Source: Trichobilharzia regenti (taxonomy: Eukaryota > Platyhelminthes > Trematoda > Strigeidida > Schistosomatidae). From it: a stretch of 64,000 nt of DNA. The notes below the pieces were generated by a model. It had not been told where the DNA came from. It saw only the letters and a list, made by a program, of their open reading frames with translations, and searched no databases. Shown piece after piece: positions 1-9,929 of the stretch. Position numbers and translations under genes: made by a program. Each line of letters begins with the position of its first letter. The stretch's first letter is position 1. The stretch spans positions 61,786,440 to 61,850,439 of the forward strand of contig OX235262.1 of the NCBI GenBank assembly GCA_944472135.2, given 5' to 3'.

Positions 1-562
1 CAGAGCTTGTCTCTGAGTGAGTTTGTAGGTTTGAATGCCACCCTAATTCCTGCTTTATTAAGAATCCTACGTAGGGCCTCAGATGTGCTTTCCTTATATG
101 GTATAACAGTGGATGACTTATATTCTTTCTTATTTGTGTTATCATTAGTAGTTTCACCATTATTTTTATTTTGCTTTTGGTTTTTGGTGATCTTCCTAAT
201 GAATTTTATAGGATAGTTATTCAACACCAACGCTTCTTCTATCTGTTTTATTTCACCATTTAGGTCTTTTTTTGTGCTACTTAGTGCTATGGCTCGATTT
301 GTTAGACACTTTACTAAGCCTGCCTTAACAGTTAACGGATGAGACGAATTAAAGTCTAAATATCTATTAGAATGCGTTGGTTTTCTATAAACACTGGTGT
401 GTAGTTTGCCTTCTTCTATTCGTTTTATTTTACAATCTAACATAGCTAATTCTCCTAGTTCATTTTCTGATTCAAATGTGAATTTAATTCCTTCTACTTG
501 TGAGTTTATATGTGTCAAGAAGCTAGAGATATGTTCTGTTGTATGTATATAAATGAGAGATC
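1..562 (-). pseudogene. Penelope-like element RT fragment, truncated at both ends
   Basis: Read on the minus strand this gives about 187 codons without a stop that I could find. They match the part of a PLE reverse transcriptase after the catalytic YMDD box: FLTHINSQ near the start, MLDCKIKRIEEGKLHTSVYR (the FLDVLL..R..DGS-like block), KPTHSNRYLDF, and KPTNSLRDKL at the window edge, just before the GIY-YIG domain would begin. The catalytic motifs A to C are missing upstream, and the C-terminal part lies beyond base 1. Because the frame is still open the insertion may be fairly young. It is joined head to head at about 562-570 with a PLE terminus that reads on the plus strand (see 577-625), an inverted arrangement common in PLE insertions. 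Confidence 0.75.
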
Positions 563-576
563 AAAGTTGTGTGAGT

Positions 577-625
577 AACTTGATATGATTATGAGCAATA
601 GTTTGTGCTCGAAACGTCATCAGTT
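577..625 (+). ncRNA. Hammerhead-like motif in a PLE terminus
   Basis: A bulged stem I pairs AACU-U-GAU with AUC-AGUU. Stem II is GAGCA paired with UGCUC. The invariant GAAAC follows stem II and is followed directly by GUC (cleavage would be after base 618), so helix III is tiny, as published for PLE hammerheads. The CUGANGA box is not canonical: this position reads AUGAUUAU. A second copy at 35646-35692 has the same variant. Activity is uncertain; I infer a PLE-type hammerhead or a descendant of one. Confidence 0.5.
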
Positions 626-721
626 CATATAACTGTAAACACTGTGCGATTTATCAAAATAAAATCTTATCTATAATGGAATTATACTCTACCACAGTGC
701 CCAAGTTTTATACTTATTTCG

Positions 722-1035
722 ACGAATATTTGTTCTCACACCTGACCTGCTGCACCCTACTGGTCACGACTTCTTACGAGAATCCTAAGTAATTACCGAT
801 CTGAATGGGGCCAGTCGCTGTGAAACACACAATTAGTTTTCAAATATTGGTTTGTACGAATTTGATTTATTACTTACGGGATTTCATCATGAACTGACAT
901 TGGGACATTGCTAGAGAACCATTGGAAAACCTGGAGGTTCTGGACAGCTGTTTCATCCTAGTTTTGGACACTTCAGCTATATGCACACACCGGGGTCCAA
1001 ACCCAAATATTCTGGCTACATTATTTAACCTCCCA
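722..1035 (-). repeat. Family B tRNA-derived SINE, diverged copy with flanking module
   Basis: Bases 722-850 match the module at about 58685-58830 (GCTGCACCCTACTGGTCACG and neighbouring blocks). Bases 872-1035 match the SINE body of the 58.4-59.1 kb pair: a TCATCATGAACTGACATTGG-like end, then a hammerhead-like core at 935-980 on the minus strand (CUGAAGUG, a UCC/GGA stem, GAAAC, AGCUGUC), then a B-box-like GGGTCCAAACCC relic. The order of the two modules differs from the 58-kb copy, so this looks like fragments of two adjacent units. Confidence 0.6.
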
Positions 1036-1636
1036 TTAGCTAACAAATCCGCAAAACATACATATGTTGATAGATATTCGTGATACACATCGAGTGTGAT
1101 TATGCTTGTGAATATTCCAGGTAACATAGGTTACGGTTAAACATGGAGTATTGAACGCGGTTTGTAATGTCACCATTCAAGTGGATTTCATAGGAGATAT
1201 GCTTAATTACTAACACTAAGATGACTCGACATATGAGTCAGTATAAATCATTAGTGGTATTACAACCACACCCTCTTCTAACAGAATGTGATTTTAGAAT
1301 AAACCAAGAAAAAGAAGAGAAATATTCAGTTTAAGGTGTGAGTGGGTGAGTGTCAAAATGAGAGATTAATAATCACCAAAACAATTAATTATCTAGTATT
1401 AATTTATAAGGAATTAACTGGTAGATGTTAGCAGTAAGATATCTAAGTTTTTGAGAAGGGTTGAACATAACTTACCATGGAATTCGAAATCAGTCAGTAA
1501 CAGCTGGCGACAGGCTACTATATAATCAAGGAATTTGTAAATTATTGATGACTAAGAAGAATAAGATGGCACACTCGATGTGTATCATGAATATCTATCA
1601 ACATATGTATGTTTTGCGGATTTGTTAGCTAATGGG
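1032..1636. repeat. 67-bp inverted repeat pair
   Basis: Bases 1032-1098 and 1570-1636 are reverse complements over 67 bp with one mismatch that I counted, separated by about 470 bp. Each arm contains CATACATATGTTGATAGATA or its complement. I see no coding frame or element ends between the arms. The interval, and the following 1640-2038, otherwise hold nothing I recognise. Confidence 0.75.
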
Positions 1637-2052
1637 AGCATGAATAATGTTTATTTTTTCATGAGGTTCCTGGTTGTATATGCTTCATTATAGTGACTCA
1701 TGATGTTCGAATCGAGTCCCGAACTTAAGAATTCGTTTCTTAAGTATATTGAAAAGACGAAAAACACTTCAATATCTGAAATCACGGGTTTAAGATTCAT
1801 TTCGTCTTAGTTTGCAAAGCATTAACCATATGATAGGGAGTGAATTTAGCTGACACCTCTCCCCGTCAGTTTTGGAAACTTTTGTTACAAGCAGACCATT
1901 GAAGTTTCAGTTACAGTGATGTTGATTTTATGTTTTGCGGTTGTTAGCATCTCACCTCTTCAACAAACTGAAAGGTATGGGTAAAGATGCACAACTTGCT
2001 TAGTACAGCAGTTAATTTCCTAACACTTGAATCCAAAGTAAATTCACGATTG

Positions 2053-2297
2053 AATTGAATTTTTGATTTTCCCGTCGATTGATTGGACAGAAGTGCTCGG
2101 TCTCAGGTTGACATGTCGTGGCCCAAGTGGTCTAGTGGATAACGCTTTGGCGTTTGAAGCTATGGGCACTGGGTTCGAGCCTCGGTGGGAACATCATCAC
2201 TCACTGAGAAATGCAGGTACATCCAGCTGACGAGTCCCAAATAGGACGAAACGCGCATCCTGGATTCCACTGCTAGCCACCATCCACCAATTGTATA
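2053..2297 (+). mobile_element. Sma-type SINE with 14-bp TSD
   Basis: The insertion is bounded by an exact 14-bp direct repeat TAAATTCACGATTG at 2039-2052 and 2298-2311, so the element is 245 bp. It has a leader of about 65 bp, a tRNA-like pol III promoter region (A-box-like TGGTCTAGTGG near 2128-2138 and B box GGGTTCGAGCC near 2171-2181), then a complete hammerhead ribozyme and a short tail. tRNA head plus hammerhead is the known layout of the schistosome Sma family. It would be transcribed by RNA polymerase III and mobilised in trans by a LINE. The perfect TSD argues for a fairly recent insertion. Confidence 0.9.
2221..2265 (+). ncRNA. Hammerhead ribozyme (Sma type), apparently intact
   Basis: Stem I is ATCCAG (2221-2226) paired with CTGGAT (2260-2265), six perfect pairs. 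The core reads CTGACGAG, a TCC/GGA stem II closes the loop CAAATA, and CGAAAC follows. GCGC forms a very short stem III and the cleavage triplet is AUC, ending at 2259, which fits the NUH rule. Every invariant core base is present. Known schistosome hammerheads usually have GUC here, so this copy is a permitted variant. The short stem III suggests best activity in dimeric or circular RNA. Confidence 0.9.
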
Positions 2298-2311
2298 TAA
2301 ATTCACGATTG

Positions 2312-3245
2312 TTTTATACCTGAATTATAAAAATAGCTTAGTTCCACAGTATTTGACCAATGAATACAGTTATTAGTATTAACAAACGTAAATTGTCCAA
2401 TGAATTTTATGATAATGTAAAATGTTCTCATTGTGAATTTTCTGAATTATTTTTTGAATGGATTACAATTATTATTATTATCATTTGAATAAATATTGTT
2501 CTCTTCAGTTAGAGTGGAGTTTGGGACTTCAACAACACGATAGCATTTCCTCTTCTCCGCGTGCCTCTTCATCTGGCTGCATGACTGCCCATAGTCTGTC
2601 ATCTCCTACTCACGCTATCTTTTCCGTGTTAAGCTCAGACCAACACATTACTCTTCATTTTTTTATTCGCTTGTCAATCAAGGACCTGGCGTGAGACGCT
2701 TACTCATTGTATATCCGACGGGTCTTAATTTTTTCTTTGGTGTATTTATTGATTGATGGGTTCTTCGCTGGTTTATTCCCAGTGTTTCTTGTTGATAATT
2801 CTTTCTGGCCAATAGATCTTCACTATGGAGCATCTATTGATAAAAGTCTTCAGGAGCCTGTTACAACTATCTAACCTATACTGAAGGATTGACTTAACAC
2901 TAGGTGTCAAAAATGCAAATTTTATTCTTTGCGCTGACTGAAGCGAATTTCTATACTCTTATGAGAGTGATGAAAGTCTGTCTTGTTATTCTGCCTTCGA
3001 CATCTTCACCCGTGCTGTCTCCTGTATAGTTGAATTCATGTTGCTTACATATGCGAAGGAAGTGACCTCTTTCATTGTATTCTGTCAAACTCATCACTCA
3101 ACATATACTTGTGAACCTGTAACTACAAAATTATCATTTCAGCTTGTAAATATTTGATAAGGAAACATTGAAAATCAATTTTTATCAATCCAATAAACCT
3201 GCAAGTATAAGTTTCAAGGAGAAAATCTAAATTTAAATTGAGTGA
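2312..3245. other. Intergenic or intronic sequence, nothing recognised
   Basis: AT-rich sequence without convincing reading frames on either strand. A pyrimidine-rich block near 2530-2640 may be a decayed RTE 3' region, but I cannot align it well. Confidence 0.4.
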
Positions 3246-3806
3246 ACATACTTGGCACGTATTTTATGTGATGAAAATAGTGTCAGGCAAGAATTAACTA
3301 ACCTTTTTTCATCTAGTAAATGAACAATTTCCTCCATCCATCCTTATATACCTTCAAGTCTTACTTTTATTGTATCTATTATATGTATGGTCCTGTTGCC
3401 TCTTTGTTCTACTCTGATAATTGCAAGCACAAACTTATCTGTATGACTGCTGTAATCTTTGTTTTTCCCCTCACCATATCATGTAAAGAGAACATTATAT
3501 TCAATAATTTTTAAACAAGCTAAGATTTCTATACGCCATCGACAATACTGTGTGAAACAAGCCCACGGCAATTTTCACTTGTATTTTTATTATTACCTTA
3601 GCTGTTATCATTATTACTATTTCCATTTTATATGCTGCATGTTTTTGACACTACCTCTATTGTAAATGTGGAAAGTTTTCTGTGTGATTAATTTTCATTT
3701 ATAATTTGAGGATATTAGATGTAATATTGTGATTAATGCTGACAATTCCATTCTGTATCACAAGTACTGTTTTTGGAATAAAGTAAATCATTAATATTAT
3801 TATTAA
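3246..3806 (+). mobile_element. 5'-truncated CR1-like LINE, last codons and 3' UTR
   Basis: From CATACTTGGCACGTATTTTA to the AATAAAGTAAATCATTA tail this matches bases about 12009-12570 of the CR1-like element at 9699-12583, with few differences. Only the last roughly 25 codons of its reading frame (ARIL..ENSVRQELTNLFSSSK) plus about 480 bp of 3' UTR remain, the classic result of incomplete target-primed reverse transcription. Its TATTATTATTAAA tail ends about 60 bp before the splice acceptor of the exon at 3869, so it lies inside that gene's last intron. Confidence 0.9.
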
Positions 3807-3868
3807 AAAAACGTACATTTTAATATTTTTAAAACTTCTGCATTCTTTTGTCTTTTTTTTATTTCAAG

Positions 3869-4405
3869 GCATTGAAAGATCCAATCTGGAATCGATATTT
3901 CACAACAATAACTATCAAGGCATTTGGAGATGAAATCGCTTTGTCACATTATGCATTTGGTTTTATTATCTACTATGCAACTGGTTGTAATTTTCGTCTA
4001 CGTGTTCATCAATTATTCAGAGGGTTATTTTATCGCTTAGGTTGCCGTTGTGAAGCACTAATGAGGCTTGGCTTAAATGATGACAGTGAAAATATTCCAT
4101 CATTTGCTCGTCGGTCACATAATCGTTTGCTGACAAATGGTGATCGACTAGATAATAATTTCGACTACTCACCTCACTCTCATCATCATCATCATCAACA
4201 TCATCAACAGATGCTGCCAGCAGATACAAAATCGACTACAAATGACCCATCACCACAATTAAGCAAACAAACTTTATTTAGAACATCTGAAGAACTCCTG
4301 AAACCATCGCCACGATTGAATTCATTTCGAAGGGAGTCATCTCGGCGAAATAATAATATTAATGGAATGTCTAACTCAGTGAATCCTTCTGTATTATCTG
4401 GATAG
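3869..4405 (+). CDS. Last coding exon of a putative class A G-protein-coupled receptor
   Basis: A polypyrimidine tract and TTTCAG-like acceptor (AG at 3867-3868) precede an open phase-0 exon of 178 codons ending in TAG at 4403-4405. It begins ALKDPIWNRYFTTI, then a hydrophobic stretch IALSHYAFGFIIYYATG, then CNFRLRVHQLFRGLFYRLGC. A TM7 ending in a variant NPxxY and followed by an NFR..F amphipathic helix with nearby cysteines is typical of the TM7/helix 8 region of rhodopsin-family receptors. The remaining 120 or so residues are polar (a poly-His run HHHHHQHHQQ, Ser/Asn-rich stretches, RRESSRR), fitting a cytoplasmic tail. TM1-TM6 must be encoded upstream, at least partly outside the window. 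An AATAAA-like signal occurs near 4648. Family assignment is inference from one helix; another multipass membrane protein is possible. Confidence 0.6.
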   Translation, partial: ALKDPIWNRYFTTITIKAFGDEIALSHYAFGFIIYYATGCNFRLRVHQLFRGLFYRLGCRCEALMRLGLNDDSENIPSFARRSHNRLLTNGDRLDNNFDYSPHSHHHHHQHHQQMLPADTKSTTNDPSPQLSKQTLFRTSEELLKPSPRLNSFRRESSRRNNNINGMSNSVNPSVLSG

Positions 4406-4984
4406 CATAATCATTCTTCCTCCCTTATCGAAGTATGTTCATAATTCGAAATACCCCAGAGGATCTTATTTGTTACTTAACAGTATAAAAAACTGTGTAC
4501 TAAGAGTACTTTTCGTTTCCCTTTTCATCGTCTATATAATTACATAATTTTATCTAATAATATTACTAAATTCCCTTCTTTTTATTGTTTTATGCAACAC
4601 GATTTTTTTCGAGAAATCAAATATTTAACTGGTATCCAGTTATAGTGAAAATAAAACTTAAAGACGTCAAGCAACATGGAGTGATAAACACCTTCTCCAT
4701 AAATGCATTTAAGATTTCTCATAGTTCCCTGTTTATATATGCCATTTGTTTGTGTGTGCATGTATGTATATGCTTAAAAGTGGGTTGTATATTTTATTGA
4801 TGACATCTAACTCAATTTCATGTGTATGTAGATATACCCGTATGATTTATATACACTTGTACCTTTATTAATGTCATTTAATGGTTATATAAGTAATGTC
4901 TTTTTAAACTGTGTTTTCTACAGCAGGATGTTTACAGGTTGATTGAATGTAAATTTTATCCCTAATGAGTAAAAATTTAAGCGG
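4406..4984 (+). other. Probable 3' UTR and downstream flank of the receptor exon
   Basis: No reading frame of interest. AATAAA-type hexamers near 4648 could end the upstream gene's transcript. The rest is AT-rich flank reaching the RTE relic. Confidence 0.35.
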
Positions 4985-5870
4985 CAAGAAGACATGAATA
5001 CGCTGGATCGATAAGAAGACTGTAGAAGATCTGGATTTCGCAGATGATTTATGTTGAATATCATAGAAATCCGAAGGCCTACAGATGGAAAACTAAAAAT
5101 CTGACAGAAAAGGCACAGAGCGGAGGCAGGGCCTCAAGTGAAGTTAGCTAAAACGGAGGTGATAAGGATAGTAAACCAACAAAAACAACAATAACACTCA
5201 CAAATAACTACCAATGGAAGAAATTTGAATGTCGTCTCTTCTTCTTCCACTGATCTAGTCAACATCCTTTCAATTACAGGGCGAATGGATGAGGATGTCA
5301 AAACCAGAAGAATCAGAATGGCAAGAAAGAGCCTCGCTACTCTGAAATCAGTGTGAAAATCTTCCCAAGTCAGTATAAACAATAAGATTCAGATCTCTTA
5401 CACCAATGTTAAGTCAGTTAGTCCTTCTCCATGTGTCAGAAATTTGGCATGTCAAGAAAAACACTACCACTGGGCTTCAGTTTTCACTGAACATGTACTT
5501 TTTCTGGTTAAACAGTGGAGATAAGATGACCAGAAAGAATTAGCTGCAATGAATTCTAGTAATAAACCAACCAAGAACTTATTGCTCAAAAAGGAGATAA
5601 GCAGAAGAAATTGGAGATGGATAGGACACACTGAGGGGACCGTCGGATAACGTCGCACTCGAAGCTATCTCTCTAACTGAACCTCAGTGAGAAACAGCAA
5701 GTTGGGCTGGGGCTCAAGGGTAACACAGAGGAGACCACGTGAGTAGGATATGAAGCCTATATGAAAATCGTGACGACAGCTGAATAAGACTTCAGGAAAC
5801 AGAATAGATTGGAGACGTGCTGTTGATGCCCTATATTCCATTCAGAACACACAGAAACAGTAATAACTCA
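4985..5870 (+). pseudogene. Decayed RTE-like LINE, 3' half (RT motif C to C-terminus)
   Basis: Conceptual fragments in shifting frames match the end of the RTE copies at 15.3-18.6 kb. They are EDLDFADDL near 5025-5048 with the FADD catalytic motif intact, a KTEVIRIVNQQKQ-like block near 5150, NWRWIGH near 5605-5630, and the closing CRAVDALYSIQN-like block near 5815-5850. There are many stops and frameshifts. This old copy lacks the 4-nt insertion found at the FADD motif of the younger copies. Confidence 0.75.
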
Positions 5871-7083
5871 ATGAAACTCTGTTATGATGTTTTCCGTATC
5901 TGTTTACAAATCCTCCGCAACATAAAAACTTTGGTATATCCTAGTGGTTAGCCTTGTTTTCAGCCTTTAGACTTTTGCACAGAATTTCCTGAGATAAATG
6001 TGAAAATATGATGTCAAGGTAATGCAAAATACTACTTAAATACAATTGATCTTTGTCTTTTAAAGTATGTTGCAGAAGACAGCTATATCGGTGTGTGTGT
6101 GTGTTAACTACTATTTTTGTTAATTAATACCTGTTATTTTATCTGCAATAATTTCAACAGAATGAAATATGTTAAATGTGACTATAAACAACTCCTGTAA
6201 ATACACTGATTTTACTGTCCAACGTTTATCCAACAGAACGTTTTATCTTCCCTCTTTTATGAATTTTAATGAAGCAAAAACAAGAGTTTGTGTATTATCA
6301 AGTAGTATCATCATTTATTTTGCTGGCTTCTCAACAACTGCGTGCAGCGTAAAAAAATTGTTAGGTTGAAGTGTAGAATAATTTCAACATACTTGCAAAT
6401 GTTACATGATGTCAATTGACAGAAAACTCTAAACTCAATAAGCAGTGCACGGGAAACTACACTCATATAATTTTATCCAGAGTTCAAGTTTAAACAGAAA
6501 TAATTGTTTGCATACATTGGTAGAAGAGTTATGTAATAAAGATAAAAGGTTGGTAAGACGGTGAGTAATTAATAAATTCAATAACACTATAGTCAGTCCA
6601 GCTAAAATCTTGGAAAATAGAGTCAAGCAATCGTACACTATATAAAAAGAGGGAGAGGATAAAGCCAAGGATTATGTAGTCTAAAGAAAGACAGAATAAA
6701 GATATGCAGTTACCAGGGCAAAGGAAGACTGATGACTTCTTCTTTCCAGGTTTGATAGATATTTCTTCTGAAAACTTGAGGAGAACAAAACCATTTTGTC
6801 AGCTGATAATTTCAAAGGGTTTCACGATATCCACTTAATGATAAACATTGATGAGATGTCTGGCAATCGTTCTATTTTAAGCATTTTCGCCTTGAAATGC
6901 AAGCATTTGATTACTTGTGCAGATATTTGTAGATATGCTATTCTTTCTGTTCTTCCAATGTAAACGCTATCGTAGATGCATAAAAATTTGTATACACAGT
7001 TAGATTTAACATGATAAGGCTATCTGTTGAATTTTGCTGACACAAAGCAGTTTAGAAATGAGAGTTGGGCGAAGCCTTAGCGA
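5871..7083. other. Repeat-poor sequence, nothing recognised
   Basis: AT-rich DNA with a short GT run near 6090-6105. Short frames at 6169-6369 (+) and 6435-6668 (-) have biased composition and match no family I know, so I treat them as chance. Confidence 0.4.
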
Positions 7084-9290
7084 CCCCAGCCCTCAAGATC
7101 AAAGAAGATATAGGACTGAAGTAATAGGTATCTGCGAAAGCGGATGAAACGAACATGGATTATCCAAATTTTCAACTGGAGAGTCAGTAATCTACTCAGG
7201 TCTAGTCTCCTAGACAACAACCACAAGCACGATGAGACAGTGAATCGCTATGATGATGTCACCAGTGGCTGCCGAAGCCTAGATGCAGCGGAAACCAATT
7301 TCATTCCGTGAGATCATTACAGCAAGATTCAGCTCAGAAGGAAGGAAGGGCCCAATTATCCAATGCTGCACACAGTGTTACAAACAGCGCAAAACAAGAG
7401 AAGAAGGAAGAGTTTTACAGACAAATGCAAACAGTAATGGGCAACAGTCTGAACTGCAACATCAAAATCTTTATGGGTGAAATGAATGACACCCGAACTG
7501 GGGGCAGAAAATACAGGAAGAGAACTCGTCAAGGGTAGAGAATGTATGACTTAGCGAAATCAATGAGAACGGCGAATTATTTGCAGACTTCTGCGTGCAC
7601 AAGCAGGAGGACATGCACAAGGCAGCGAGATTTTCAACTGACGGACATACTACAAACCAGATAGACTTCATCCACCTCAAAGTTTCTCAAGGAAGTGGAA
7701 ATGCCAGCCTGCTGGACACAAAGTCGATAAGGGGAGGAGATGTGGTTTCAGACCATCACATAGTTTAAAGAACTTTTAAGGTGGAGCTGAATTCTATGAA
7801 AACAAATGCAGACAGGCTGCAATTCAAGTTCAACATTCAGACACTGAAGGACAAAATACAAGAGCTGTCTTCATTACAGGTGCGTACAAAGTCGGAAACA
7901 CTACGTGACATCACTCAAGAAACCTGCGTGGAAGAACATTAGAACTCTCTGAGGGTGGTGATCAAGGAAAGAACTTATAAATGTCCTACAAAGAAAGAAA
8001 ACATGAGTTCTTCACGGACACTTACCTAGAAAAAACAGAAGAAAGGAGAGTAGGATAGTCAAAGAGAAGGTGACTCAAAGTAAAGATGGGTAACAGAGGT
8101 AGGATCTCAGTTCACTGTACACTGCAATGAATAAAGAGTGGAAAATAATCGTAGAAAAGACGAAAGAAAATTCTATGGCACACTGGTCGGTGACTGAAGC
8201 AGAACAGGAGCGCCGCATGTAAAAGAGACCTAACAAACCTTTATCCGATAACCAGCCTGCTCTCAATCCAAGAACAGATCAAAGCAGGTAAAACATTTAA
8301 AGAATGTTCAAGCAAACCTAATTATCAGTTAGCTAAAACAAATAAAACAGTCAACGGACTCATCACATCAATGAACTCTAAAATCGATCACCACATGCAA
8401 CTAGCCCAGAAATACCACTACCACCAACAGAACGCACAGAACTGCCTGTCAGTGACACCAATCCTCCAACGAAGGCAGGAATCTTGAATGCGATCAAGCT
8501 TCCTAGGACCAGAAAGGCAGCAGGACCGGACGTGATTCCCACATAGACCTGAAAACGGCCGCGAAGACTGTGGTAGATGTTCGTACGCCATTATTGCAAA
8601 AGGTAGGTAGGAAGGAAGGAAAAATGCCCACTTGTTGATAGCGATAAAGGATGGCTACCTTTTCAAGCAACCGAAGAAATATGACTCAGGCCACTGCAAT
8701 AACTGACATGTAATAATTCTCTCCTCTAAGACATAAAAAAACACTAAGTAAAAGATGGTTGTGAGACATCGGCTAGAGGCCTTGGACCAAGTTAGCTTCG
8801 TTTCAACCACAGACAACTTGATAACATAAAGGTGCCCGAAACTGGCCAGAATCAGAAATGGGAAATACGCTTTCATCAATCTGAAACAAGTTTGGAAATC
8901 TTCTGCACTCCACTCACTCAGCATGAAAAGCGAGATTTGGATTTCGAACACAAATGTGACGTCAGTCATTTCTTCTGCTACATGGTCAGAAACCGGGAGC
9001 CCACCGCTCAAAAGATATGTAGGAGAAAATGTAAATAGGTGAACCATACATTTAAGAAACCATCGAGCGACATCGCCTGCAATTCAGGCCGTCACTAGAG
9101 TGACATCCGAGTTAGAGGCGACGAGTCGGTCGTCCGTTCGAGAGTGAGACAGAGGAGATCTTGCCACGCGTAAATGATTGGTTATGGGCGGTCGTAGATC
9201 CAGCTGCAGTACACAGCAGAGAACAGAAGAAAGTGGAGATGTGTTGTTGAAGCCATGTGTTCCACTTGGAACATAAGAGAATAATAATAA
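7084..9290 (+). pseudogene. Decayed RTE-like LINE with the RT core deleted
   Basis: The apurinic endonuclease region begins near 7110 (RYRTEVIGICES-like). It continues through an IQCC-T block, a KIFMGEMND block near 7460-7490 and an NQIDFI block near 7655-7675. The linker and the start of RT follow, near 8490-8660 (KAAGPD). At about 8790-8830 the sequence jumps to the C-terminal part (KVWKSSALHSLSMK-like), so motifs A to C are missing. The 3' end (TGTTCCACTTGGAACATAAG, then AATAATAATAAT) closes at about 9290. A close relative in inverted orientation lies at 23640-25500 and keeps the deleted middle. Confidence 0.75.
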
Positions 9291-9698
9291 TGCCCACTCT
9301 GAGACACTGAATCATCTAACTTCATCAGCAAATAATACTGTATCACTGTATGATGGAATTATACTCTACCTCAGTGCCTGAATTCTATTCGAATATTACT
9401 GGAATTAGCTTCTGAAAAATAAATTATGAAATATGATATCCTGAAAGTATCCTTTAATCTGATGATAGCCAACAATGCTTCCGTAATAGCAAAACTGAAA
9501 GTAAAATAAATGCATACATGTGATTGGTAACATTTGATTTCACCTAAGGATATGGGACTGATTTACATTCAAGACAAAATGTTTACTAAATGTAATAATA
9601 ATTAAAATCAAAAATACCCTCCCCCTAAAGATGTTAAGTAAAATAAAAAGTGAAATAATAAAACAACGAGACATAGTTTCCGTATACAAAGCGCATGC
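9291..9698. other. Non-coding outer part of the palindrome left arm
   Basis: AT-rich sequence that pairs at roughly 80% with 23270-23645 in inverted orientation. The shared CCTCCCCCTAAAGATGTTAA near 9620 is an easy landmark. A block TGGAATTATACTCTACC at about 9353 also occurs at 678, next to the PLE terminus there. Confidence 0.6.
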
Positions 9699-9929
9699 TA
9701 CATTACGGCGGCCTGCTTAAATCTTGGGCTACCAAAATTTCCATCCTACATATTGCATCTATTTCCTCGGATTTATTTTGTTTTAATCATTCAATTATGT
9801 ATCCAAGACGCATTACTTACTCTCGCAATTATTTAAAATGTCTTCAACCCGTTGATTTACGAGTATGTAATAACGTTAAGAAAAAGCATCATGGAGGTTG
9901 GCAGAGATCATCAAAGTGTACTCCAATGC

